7,027 nucleotides of DNA from Candidatus Nomurabacteria bacterium (GCA_943349725.1 CALQZP010000052.1:1-7027), one strand, 5' to 3'; positions 1-5,224 are shown, counted from the first letter of the stretch. Notes: generated by a model not told the origin, from the sequence alone. Program-made: numbers and translations.

Positions 1-171
1 ACCAACGCCCGCTCGCTTAAGAAGCCCAAGTTCTCTACCCGTATCGTACGGCGGTGCTTTCGTTGTGGCCGTAAGCGTGCTTTTATGCGTGACTTCGGAC
101 TCTGCCGTATCTGCTTCCGTGAGTACGCCAACGAAGGAATGATACCAGGTGTCAAAAAATCCAGTTGGTAA
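1..171 (+). CDS. rpsN: 30S ribosomal protein S14, zinc-binding type (5' end missing)
   Basis: S14 binds 16S rRNA in the head of the small subunit. The window opens in frame at codon ACC and reads 56 residues to a TAA. Four cysteines in two CxxC pairs (visible residues 19/22 and 35/38, in CFRCGR and CRICFRE) form the zinc knuckle of the short, zinc-dependent S14 form. The C-terminal run GMIPGVKKSSW is typical of the end of this protein. The family is about 61 residues long, so only a few N-terminal residues are lost. It lies directly upstream of rpsH, the usual spc operon order. The identification is secure; the start cannot be seen. Confidence 0.95.
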   Translation, partial: TNARSLKKPKFSTRIVRRCFRCGRKRAFMRDFGLCRICFREYANEGMIPGVKKSSW

Positions 172-179
172 GAACCAAC

Positions 180-269
180 AGGCACTAGGCTTGAGGCACT
201 AGGCACTAGGAAAGAAAAACCTACGTTGCCGAAAGTACCTAGAGCCTAGAGCCTAGTTTCCTAAAGCCT
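180..269. repeat. Facing heptamer arrays in the rpsN-rpsH spacer
   Basis: The left arm (180-214) is five consecutive 7-bp words: AGGCACT, AGGCTTG, AGGCACT, AGGCACT, AGGAAAG. The right arm (234-269), read on the minus strand, gives AGGCTTT, AGGAAACT (8 bp), AGGCTCT, AGGCTCT, AGGTACT. The arms are therefore imperfect inverted repeats of one word family around a 19-bp centre, and could fold as a long hairpin in DNA or RNA. The array fills most of the spacer and stops 6 bp before the rpsH start. No promoter or Shine-Dalgarno sequence is apparent. Confidence 0.85.
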
Positions 270-275
270 AAACAT

Positions 276-662
276 ATGGACCCTATCTCAGATTTTCTCA
301 ACAAGCTCAAAATGGCCAGCCGAACGCACAAAGAGTCGTTCGTTTTTCCCGCATCTAGCATCATTATGGATATAGCCGGCGTACTTCAGAAGAAGGGATA
401 TGTTGTTTCCGCGAGAAAGACCAAGAAGGGGCAAGAGATTGAGATAACTCTCCCTGTTTCCGACGCCAAAGGCGCACCACTTATCACCGCCACCAAACGC
501 GTTTCAAAGCTCTCAAAGCGCATCTATCGCAAGTCGCGCGAGATTCGTCCGGTACGAAACGGTTCCGGTACCGCAGTTCTTTCCACCCCTAAGGGCGTAC
601 TCGCCGATACCGACGCTCGCGCCGGGAAGGTGGGGGGGGAGGTATTGTTTGAAATATGGTAA
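276..662 (+). CDS. rpsH: 30S ribosomal protein S8
   Basis: S8 binds the central domain of 16S rRNA early in small-subunit assembly; in E. coli it also represses translation of the spc operon. The 128 residues match the usual S8 length. The N-terminus (MDPISDFLNKLKMASRTHKE) is the typical S8 opening. The C-terminal half has the conserved RNA-binding block STPKGVLAD (103-111) followed by VGGEVL (119-124) and the family ending in IW. The first in-frame ATG gives the expected N-terminus. No Shine-Dalgarno sequence precedes it. A run of eight G (632-639) encodes part of the VGGE motif; the frame is intact across it. Confidence 0.96.
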   Translation: MDPISDFLNKLKMASRTHKESFVFPASSIIMDIAGVLQKKGYVVSARKTKKGQEIEITLPVSDAKGAPLITATKRVSKLSKRIYRKSREIRPVRNGSGTAVLSTPKGVLADTDARAGKVGGEVLFEIW

Positions 663-672
663 ATGTGAATTA

Positions 673-769
673 ACGAATTCATACGAATCAACGAATATAT
701 GCGAATATGACCCGAAACAAGATTCTGATTCGTAACTATTCGTAAATTCGTTCCCCATTCGAATATTCG
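673..769. repeat. Facing CGAAT/ATTCG arrays in the rpsH-rplF spacer
   Basis: CGAAT occurs at 674, 684, 692 and 702; its reverse complement ATTCG occurs at 728, 738, 746, 757 and 765. Counting outward from the centre, spacings are 10, 8, 10 on the left and 10, 8, 11 on the right. The two arms therefore stay in register and can pair as an interrupted hairpin around a 21-bp centre. It resembles the heptamer arrays in neighbouring spacers in design but not in word length. The spacer is otherwise AT-rich, with no visible Shine-Dalgarno before rplF. Confidence 0.8.
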
Positions 770-782
770 CATCATACAAATC

Positions 783-1316
783 ATGAGTAGACTAGCAAAA
801 AAACCAATAATTATTCCTGAAAAAGTCGAGGTCACTCTCGCCGGCAGTTTGTTTACTGTAAAGGGTCCTCTCGGTACACTTTCACGAAAAATTGCTCCGG
901 CTATTGCGGTCGTCATTAAAGACGGCACCATTCAGGTTTCACCAAAGAATGAGCTCCTTGCCACCAAACAACATTTGGGTACGACGGTGGCACATATCAA
1001 GAATATGCTTTCCGGAAGTTGTGTCGCGTTTACGAAGAAGCTCATTGTTGAAGGTATCGGTTTCAAGGCGGAGGTGAAGGGCGCGGAGATTGTCTTTTTG
1101 CTCGGCTTTTCTCATCAAATTAAACTGGCTATTCCGAGTGACCTCAAAGTTGTTTCCGAAAAGGGTATTGTTTCCGTCAGTGGCTCCGACATTGAAGCCG
1201 TTGGCGCGCTTGCCGCGAAGATTCGCTCTCTGAAGAAACCCGAGCCATATAAAGGAAAGGGTATCCGCTATGAGGGAGAGGTTATCCGAAGGAAGCAAGG
1301 GAAGAAAACCACATAA
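783..1316 (+). CDS. rplF: 50S ribosomal protein L6
   Basis: L6 binds 23S rRNA helix 97 near the factor-binding site of the large subunit. The 177-residue length is normal for the family. The protein opens with MSRLAKKPIIIP, the standard L6 start. It has the duplicated L6 fold (about residues 10-80 and 85-170) and carries the C-terminal signature PEPYKGKGIRYEGE (153-166) followed by VIRRKQGKK. The ATG start gives the expected N-terminus; the bases before it (catacaaatc) contain no Shine-Dalgarno sequence. It sits between rpsH and rplR as in most bacterial spc operons. Nothing is unusual in the protein itself. Confidence 0.97.
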   Translation: MSRLAKKPIIIPEKVEVTLAGSLFTVKGPLGTLSRKIAPAIAVVIKDGTIQVSPKNELLATKQHLGTTVAHIKNMLSGSCVAFTKKLIVEGIGFKAEVKGAEIVFLLGFSHQIKLAIPSDLKVVSEKGIVSVSGSDIEAVGALAAKIRSLKKPEPYKGKGIRYEGEVIRRKQGKKTT

Positions 1317-1319
1317 AGA

Positions 1320-1394
1320 AGCGTTTAGCGTAGAGCGTTTAGCGATTAGTCACAAAAGACTTCACTAGACGCTAACCGCTAACCGCTAACCGCT
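1320..1394. repeat. Facing 4 x 7-bp arrays in the rplF-rplR spacer
   Basis: The left arm (1320-1347) is AGCGTTT, AGCGTAG, AGCGTTT, AGCGATT, followed by AGT. The right arm (1367-1394), read on the minus strand, is AGCGGTT three times and then AGCGTCT, followed by AGT. Without gaps, 1320-1350 and the reverse complement of 1364-1394 agree at 25 of 31 positions, with a 13-bp centre (1351-1363). The left arm starts 3 bp after the rplF stop codon and the right arm ends on the base before the rplR ATG, so the element is the spacer. No Shine-Dalgarno is present. Confidence 0.9.
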
Positions 1395-1742
1395 ATGAGT
1401 ACCGTCAACAAAAAAACTGAAAAGAGAATGCGACGACATCGCCGAATTCGCGCGAAGGTGATTGGCACGGCGACTCGCCCTCGTCTTTCGGTGTTCCGTT
1501 CCAATCGATCCATTTTTGCTCAACTGATTGATGATGAGAAAGCGGTTACGATTGCTGCGGCATCTTCGGCAAGGCAGAATGGTACAAGCGCGGAAAAAGC
1601 GAAGGCGGTAGGTATGAGCATCGCGGAAAAAGCACAGGCGAAAGGTGTTAAGACTGCGGTCTTTGACCGCGGAGGATACCTTTACGCAGGGGCCATTAAA
1701 GCGCTCGCGGACGGCGCTCGCGGAGGAGGACTCGTTTTTTAA
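1395..1742 (+). CDS. rplR: 50S ribosomal protein L18
   Basis: L18 binds 5S rRNA and, with L5, anchors it to the central protuberance of the large subunit. The 115-residue length is usual. A basic N-terminal tail (residues 1-30, with RMRRHRRIRAK) is followed by RPRLSVFRSN (28-37), the typical first strand, and the C-terminal signature VFDRGGYLYAG (89-99), ALADGAR (103-109) and GGLVF. The start ATG directly abuts the repeat array upstream, so no ribosome-binding site of the usual kind exists. The position between rplF and rpsE is canonical. Confidence 0.96.
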   Translation: MSTVNKKTEKRMRRHRRIRAKVIGTATRPRLSVFRSNRSIFAQLIDDEKAVTIAAASSARQNGTSAEKAKAVGMSIAEKAQAKGVKTAVFDRGGYLYAGAIKALADGARGGGLVF

Positions 1743-1754
1743 GAAAAAGGAATT

Positions 1755-1782
1755 TCTAATATCTAATTTCTAACATCTAAAA
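1755..1782. repeat. Single 4 x 7-bp tandem array before rpsE
   Basis: Four perfectly phased heptamers, TCTAATA, TCTAATT, TCTAACA and TCTAAAA, occupy exactly 28 bp. The last ends on the base before the rpsE ATG. Unlike the other heptamer spacers there is no facing arm. A purine run (gaaaaagg, 1743-1750) lies over 30 bp from the start, too far to serve as its Shine-Dalgarno. Confidence 0.85.
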
Positions 1783-2511
1783 ATGACCGACGAAATTGCA
1801 AAAACTGAAAACACACAGGCTCCAGTAGTAATTCCAACCGTTGCTCCGGCTACTCCTACTCCTACTACTACTACTGCACGTGGAGGGTTTGACCCTCGTC
1901 GATCTTCTTCAGGCGGACGCGGTGGCGCAGGTGGACGGGGAGGAGGTATGGGCGGTTCTCGTGGCGGAAGTGGGCCACGACGCGGTGGAGGTGGACGCGA
2001 AGAACGCGCTAAGCCCGAATTTGACCAGAAGACACTTGGAGTGAGACGTGTTGCGCGTGTCGTTGCTGGTGGACGCCGTTTTAGTTTTAGCGTGACGATG
2101 GTTATCGGAAACCGCAAGGGCTCTGTGGGGGTGGGTACCGGAAAGGCAGGGGATACCGCGCTCGCTATTGAGAAGGCTACCAAAAGTGCCAAGAAGCACA
2201 TGATTAAAGTCGCTCGTACGGGAAGCAATTCCATCCCGCATGTCATCGAAGCTAAGTATTCAAGCGCAACGGTGGTGATTTTGCCGGCAAAGAGCAAAGG
2301 TCTTATTGCTGGAAGTGCCGTTCGTTCCGTACTTGAGCTTGCGGGAATTACCGACGTGAATGCCAAGATCCGTTCAGGAAGCAAGAACAAGCTCAACATT
2401 GCCCAAGCAACCATCAAGGCGCTTTCTACGCTTAAAGCACCGAAAGTGAAATCCGAAAACCTAAATCCGAAATCTGAAACAAGTTCCAAAGCACAAAATC
2501 CAAACGTTTAA
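1783..2511 (+). CDS. rpsE: 30S ribosomal protein S5 with RGG-rich N-terminal arm and repeat-derived C-terminus
   Basis: S5 lies at the mRNA entry side of the small subunit and affects decoding fidelity. The core runs from about residue 78 (PEFDQK) to 221: RRVARVVAGGRRFSFS marks the N-terminal double-stranded-RNA-binding-like fold, and LPAKSKGLIAGSAVRSVLEL the C-terminal domain. At 242 residues it is much longer than a typical bacterial S5 of about 165. Residues 1-32 are acidic, then Thr/Pro-rich (partly an ACT triplet run); residues 33-72 are a Gly/Arg tract with repeated RGG units, predicted disordered. Such arms are, from memory, common on CPR S5. The last 21 residues (222-242, from VKSENLNPKSE) are encoded by a heptamer array rather than resembling S5. 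The next gene is rplO; the usual rpmD (L30) is absent. Confidence 0.95.
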   Translation: MTDEIAKTENTQAPVVIPTVAPATPTPTTTTARGGFDPRRSSSGGRGGAGGRGGGMGGSRGGSGPRRGGGGREERAKPEFDQKTLGVRRVARVVAGGRRFSFSVTMVIGNRKGSVGVGTGKAGDTALAIEKATKSAKKHMIKVARTGSNSIPHVIEAKYSSATVVILPAKSKGLIAGSAVRSVLELAGITDVNAKIRSGSKNKLNIAQATIKALSTLKAPKVKSENLNPKSETSSKAQNPNV

Positions 2512-2568
2512 CCATTTCCGCTTTGATTATTTGTTTAGAGTTTAGATATTAGGATTTAGAATTTTAGA
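2449..2568. repeat. Facing heptamer arrays spanning the rpsE stop codon
   Basis: The left arm (2449-2476) is AAATCCG, AAAACCT, AAATCCG, AAATCTG, all inside the rpsE reading frame. The right arm (2534-2561) is TTTAGAG, TTTAGAT, ATTAGGA, TTTAGAA, with a fifth related word TTTTAGA at 2562-2568. The words face each other; the exact shared core is CTAAATCC (2461-2468) against GGATTTAG (2552-2559). The centre (2477-2533) holds the rpsE stop. The right arm ends 6 bp before the rplO start. The inverted match is looser than in the rplF-rplR spacer. Confidence 0.75.
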
Positions 2569-2574
2569 AAAGTT

Positions 2575-3057
2575 ATGCAATTCCACACCCTCAAACGAAC
2601 ACACAAAAATAAGACCTCGGCCCAGGTAGGTCGTGGTGGTAAACGTGGCAAGACATCAGGCCGAGGAGGCAAGGGTCAGACTGCGCGCGCCGGTCACCGA
2701 ATGTATCCGCAGATTCGCGATATGATTAAGAAAATCCCGAAACTTCGCGGACGTGGCAAACAGTCGTTCAAGAGCTTCCAGATTCCCTTTATTCCTATTA
2801 ATCTTGAAACGCTTGAGAAGGTCTATCTAGCGGGGAGCACGGTGAGTCCTGAAACGCTCATGACGGCGAAGGTTATTTCGCTCGCCAGCGGAAAGGTTCC
2901 TCCAGTAAAGATTCTCGGCCGAGGTTCGCTTACGAAGAAGCTTACGATTTCTGGTTGTGCTGTTTCTGCGAGCGCCAAGCTGGCGATTGAAAAAGCAGGC
3001 GGGAGTGTAATGGCTTCGCCCGTATCTTCGCAATCGAAGCGAAGCGAAGTACGGTAG
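2575..3057 (+). CDS. rplO: 50S ribosomal protein L15
   Basis: L15 is a late-assembly protein of the large subunit with a long basic extension threading into 23S rRNA. Residues 1-42 are that extension, with the Gly/Lys/Arg pattern VGRGGKRGKTSGRGGKGQ (18-35). The globular domain follows, with IPFIPINLETLE (70-81), VKILGRGSLTKKLTI (111-125) and the final AIEKAGGSV (137-145), where L15 proteins normally finish. The last 15 residues (146-160) are an extra tail rich in Ser, Lys and Arg, partly encoded by a CGAAG tandem repeat. The 160-residue total is slightly long. The ATG start gives the expected N-terminus; no Shine-Dalgarno is present. Confidence 0.95.
   Translation: MQFHTLKRTHKNKTSAQVGRGGKRGKTSGRGGKGQTARAGHRMYPQIRDMIKKIPKLRGRGKQSFKSFQIPFIPINLETLEKVYLAGSTVSPETLMTAKVISLASGKVPPVKILGRGSLTKKLTISGCAVSASAKLAIEKAGGSVMASPVSSQSKRSEVR
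3014..3049. repeat. CTTCG / CGAAG inverted short repeats inside the rplO 3' end
   Basis: CGAAG is repeated three times in tandem (3035-3049). It faces two upstream CTTCG copies (3014-3018 and 3026-3030). The nearer pair makes a 5-bp stem with the 4-base loop CAAT (3026-3039). The array encodes most of the extra C-terminal residues of L15. This is a small repeat, but it lies where the neighbouring genes carry heptamer arrays. Confidence 0.6.
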
Positions 3058-3066
3058 CGAAACAGT

Positions 3067-3173
3067 ACCCCCTCACTCAAATCACCGAACGTGAGTGATG
3101 AGGTTGTCGAAAGCTTAGCGGCGCAAAAGTTAACACCGAGACGTATACCATTTTTAAATTTGAGTGTGGGGGT
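3067..3173. repeat. Alternative-pairing inverted repeats in the secY leader
   Basis: Arm A (3067-3082, accccctcactcaaat) is complementary at 15 of 16 positions to arm C (3158-3173, atttgagtgtgggggt). Part of arm A (TCACTC, 3073-3078) can instead pair with GAGTGA (3093-3098) in a small local hairpin. The two foldings exclude each other. The region lies between the rplO stop and secY and contains no recognisable gene. A regulatory role is inferred, not shown; neither fold ends in a U-run, so it is not a standard attenuator. Confidence 0.6.
3130..3158 (+). promoter_or_regulatory. Possible sigma-70-type promoter for secY
   Basis: TTAACA (3130-3135, five of six to TTGACA) is followed after 17 bp by TTTAAA (3153-3158, four of six to TATAAT). 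The spacer is the longest in the operon, which leaves room for an internal promoter. The match is moderate and could be chance in AT-rich DNA. A transcript from it would start close to arm C of the leader repeat and would lack arm A. Confidence 0.3.
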
Positions 3174-3212
3174 GGCGATTTGTATAGTCGTTCCGCTCCT
3201 TACAAATCAGCC

Positions 3213-4481
3213 ATGGATTTTCTACAAAAACTTAAACTAGTTTGGCACGACGGCAGTCTTCGTAAACGACTGCTCTTTATTGGTGTCATGCTTGTCGTGT
3301 TTCGTTTGCTTTCCACCATTCCAATTCCCGGCATTGATGTCTTGAAGCTCCAGAGCTTTCTCGCGGACAATCAATTTTTTGGACTCCTCAACATCTTCTC
3401 GGGTGGGGGACTCTCAAACCTCTCTATCGTGATGCTCGGTGTTGGTCCCTACATCACCGCGTCCATCATTATGCAACTCCTCACGATGATGTCGCCAAAG
3501 CTGAAGCAGATGTATCAGGAGGAAGGTGAGGCGGGGCGCGCCAAGTTTGCGCAGTACTCAAGGCTCATGAGTGTCCCTCTCGCGCTCATTCAGGCATTTA
3601 GTTTCCTTATCATTCTTACCCGTCAGGGTATATTCACCGAAGTCGGTCTATTCTCCACGGTTACGAACGTTCTCATCATTACAGCAGGTTCGCTCCTCGT
3701 GATGTGGATTGGTGAGCTTATGACCGAGTACGGGATTGGTAACGGCACCTCGCTCATTATCTTCGCCGGTATCGTCGCAAGTCTTCCCTCGGCCATCGGA
3801 CAGCTTGCGTTCACCTTTGACCCCAGTCAGATACCGATGTACTTCGGCTTTCTCGCCCTCGCCATTCTCGTGGTGTGGGGAGTCGTCGTCGTTACCGAAG
3901 CCGAACGGCCGATTCCGGTTACGTACGCGAAACGCGTACGTGGCGCCAAGGTCTACGGTGGAGTGTCTACCTACCTTCCCCTTCGCGTCAATCAGGCGGG
4001 TGTCATTCCGATTATCTTCGCGCTCTCCATTATGCTCTTTCCGCAGATGATCGCGACCGTGCTCGGCGCCTTTGACAATGCGATACTTCACAGCATTTCC
4101 ACGTTCCTTACGACGGTCTTTGCTAACCAGTGGGTGTACGCCATTCTTTACTTTATCTTGGTCTTTCTCTTTACCTATTTCTACACCGCGGTTACTTTTG
4201 ATCCGCAAACGATTTCTACCAATCTTCAGAAGAATGGTGCATTTATCCCCGGCGTTCGCCCTGGTGAGTCCACCTCAAGTTACATTGCGTCGGTCGTGAC
4301 CCGCATCACCCTCGTGGGAGCTTCCTTCCTTGCGATTGTTGCAATACTCCCTCTTGCTATGCAAGGTATCACGGGTAACGCTTCACTCGCCATCGGAGGG
4401 ACCGCGCTCCTCATCGTGGTTTCAGTAGTACTTGATTTCATCAAGAAGATTGACGCGCAGGTGTCAATGAGGGAATACTAA
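3213..4481 (+). CDS. secY: Protein translocase subunit SecY
   Basis: SecY is the ten-helix pore of the SecYEG channel, which exports unfolded proteins and inserts membrane proteins. With the ATG start chosen here it has 422 residues, close to family length. The N-terminus MDFLQKLKLVWHDGSLRKRL is the usual cytoplasmic lead into helix 1 (about 19-36). The plug and helix 2 region includes NIFSGGGLSNLSIVMLGVGP (60-79). Cytoplasmic loops are seen at EEGEAGRAKFAQYSRL (103-118) and AERPIPVTYAKRVRGAKVYG (230-249), followed by LPLRVNQAGVIPIIFA (255-270). FIPGVRPGESTSSYI (344-358) is the conserved late loop, and the end SMREY is typical. An in-frame TTG 33 bp upstream would add 11 residues unlike SecY. 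No Shine-Dalgarno is seen. It follows rplO as in most bacteria. Confidence 0.97.
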   Translation: MDFLQKLKLVWHDGSLRKRLLFIGVMLVVFRLLSTIPIPGIDVLKLQSFLADNQFFGLLNIFSGGGLSNLSIVMLGVGPYITASIIMQLLTMMSPKLKQMYQEEGEAGRAKFAQYSRLMSVPLALIQAFSFLIILTRQGIFTEVGLFSTVTNVLIITAGSLLVMWIGELMTEYGIGNGTSLIIFAGIVASLPSAIGQLAFTFDPSQIPMYFGFLALAILVVWGVVVVTEAERPIPVTYAKRVRGAKVYGGVSTYLPLRVNQAGVIPIIFALSIMLFPQMIATVLGAFDNAILHSISTFLTTVFANQWVYAILYFILVFLFTYFYTAVTFDPQTISTNLQKNGAFIPGVRPGESTSSYIASVVTRITLVGASFLAIVAILPLAMQGITGNASLAIGGTALLIVVSVVLDFIKKIDAQVSMREY

Positions 4482-4484
4482 GAA

Positions 4485-4572
4485 ATGAAGTATGAAGTAT
4501 GGAGTATGAATTAAGGAAGAAAAGTGTAGTAGAATGTCTTCAATAGTCCATGTTTCATAGTTCATAATTCAT
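4485..4572. repeat. Facing 4 x 7-bp arrays in the secY-adk spacer
   Basis: The left arm (4485-4512) is ATGAAGT, ATGAAGT, ATGGAGT, ATGAATT. The right arm (4545-4572), read on the minus strand, is ATGAATT, ATGAACT, ATGAAAC, ATGGACT. Each arm is exactly 28 bp in unbroken 7-bp phase, with a 32-bp centre. The left arm starts 3 bp after the secY stop and the right arm ends on the base before the adk ATG. The design is the same as the rplF-rplR spacer with an unrelated word. Confidence 0.9.
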
Positions 4573-5163
4573 ATGTTGCCACAGACATTCATCTTTGCTG
4601 GTCCTTCCGGTTCCGGAAAGGGAACCCAGGTCGCTTTGCTCAAAGAGTACCTCGCGAAAAAGACCCCCGAAATTCCGCAGTTTAGCTCCTACACGGGAGA
4701 CGGCTTTCGCAATCTTATTAACGGCACCACGCTCGCCTCGCATCTCGCGAAGGAGATACAGGACGCTGGATTGCTCCAGCCGGAGTTCCTCGCCATTTCT
4801 ATCTGGGCGGACAACCTCATCAAAAATGTGACCGGCAAGGAGCACCTCATTATTGACGGTTCTCCGCGAAAACCCGCCGAAGCTATCGTGCTTGATTCCG
4901 CGATGCAGTTCTTTAAGCGAGAAAACATGCAGATTATTGAAGTGAATGTGTCGGACGCCGAGACCAGGAGACGCTTGCTCCTTCGCGCCCGCCATGACGA
5001 TACCGAGGAGGGAATAGGTCGCAGGCTCGGCTGGTACAAAACAGAGGTACTTCCCGCGGTTGAATACCTCAAAGGTCAGTCGAACTATCGTTTCCATAGC
5101 ATCAATGGAGAGCAAACCCCCGCAGAGGTACACCTAGCGATTATGAAATCGCTAGAATTATGA
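4573..5163 (+). CDS. adk: Adenylate kinase family protein with minimal lid
   Basis: Family members transfer phosphate between ATP and a nucleoside monophosphate, usually AMP. The P-loop is GPSGSGKGTQ (10-19). The NMP-binding region has TGDGFR (41-46), with Arg46 matching the AMP-binding Arg, and DGSPRKPAEA (95-104), matching the usual DGFPRxxxQA with Arg99 kept. The lid is cut to a few residues: LLLRARHDD (135-143) runs straight to RRLGWY (150-155), so there is no zinc or long lid insert. Two changes are odd: Phe to Ser at 97, and the adenine-contacting Gln replaced by Glu103. The 196 residues are shorter than the usual 215 or so. The secY-adk-map order supports adk, but the substrate base could differ. 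Its stop codon lies inside a heptamer array. Confidence 0.85.
   Translation: MLPQTFIFAGPSGSGKGTQVALLKEYLAKKTPEIPQFSSYTGDGFRNLINGTTLASHLAKEIQDAGLLQPEFLAISIWADNLIKNVTGKEHLIIDGSPRKPAEAIVLDSAMQFFKRENMQIIEVNVSDAETRRRLLLRARHDDTEEGIGRRLGWYKTEVLPAVEYLKGQSNYRFHSINGEQTPAEVHLAIMKSLEL
5134..5155. repeat. Perfect 9-bp hairpin in the adk 3' end
   Basis: CTAGCGATT (5134-5142) and AATCGCTAG (5147-5155) are exact reverse complements around the 4-base loop ATGA. The hairpin lies wholly in coding sequence, eight bases before the end of adk, and its last base is the first base of the adjoining heptamer array. No U-run follows, so it is not a normal intrinsic terminator. It could protect a processed mRNA 3' end or slow ribosomes; both are guesses. 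Confidence 0.7.
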
Positions 5164-5220
5164 ATTTGGAATTAAGAATTATGGCCTCCCATACTTTATA
5201 ATTCATACTTCAGTATTCAT
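5155..5220. repeat. Facing 4 x 7-bp arrays across the adk stop and adk-pyrH spacer
   Basis: The left arm (5155-5182) is GAATTAT, GAATTTG, GAATTAA, GAATTAT. It includes the last two codons of adk and its TGA stop. The right arm (5193-5220), read on the minus strand, is ATGAATA, CTGAAGT, ATGAATT, ATAAAGT. Both arms are exactly 28 bp, with a 10-bp centre. The right arm ends 4 bp before the pyrH ATG. The word family resembles that of the secY-adk spacer. Confidence 0.85.
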
Positions 5221-5224
5221 CTTT

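Noticed and set aside
632..639. Possible frameshift at the eight-G run in rpsH
   Set aside because: The reading frame through the run gives the conserved VGGE motif and the normal S8 ending, so no frameshift is present.
1770..2489. Long open frame on the minus strand opposite rpsE
   Set aside because: It is the shadow of a GC-rich, Gly/Arg-rich coding sequence; the Pro-rich product is what an inverted RGG tract gives, and the + strand frame is clearly S5.
3180..3212. TTG start for secY giving 11 more residues
   Set aside because: The added residues do not resemble SecY N-termini, while the ATG at 3213 gives the family's usual MDFLxKL start. There is no Shine-Dalgarno to favour the TTG.
3648..4208. 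Minus-strand open frame opposite secY
   Set aside because: The product is a low-complexity charged sequence expected from the reverse of a membrane protein gene; no family resemblance and no initiation context.
4555..5133. Minus-strand open frame opposite adk
   Set aside because: It mirrors almost the whole adk gene and resembles no family I recognise; the + strand has clear catalytic motifs.
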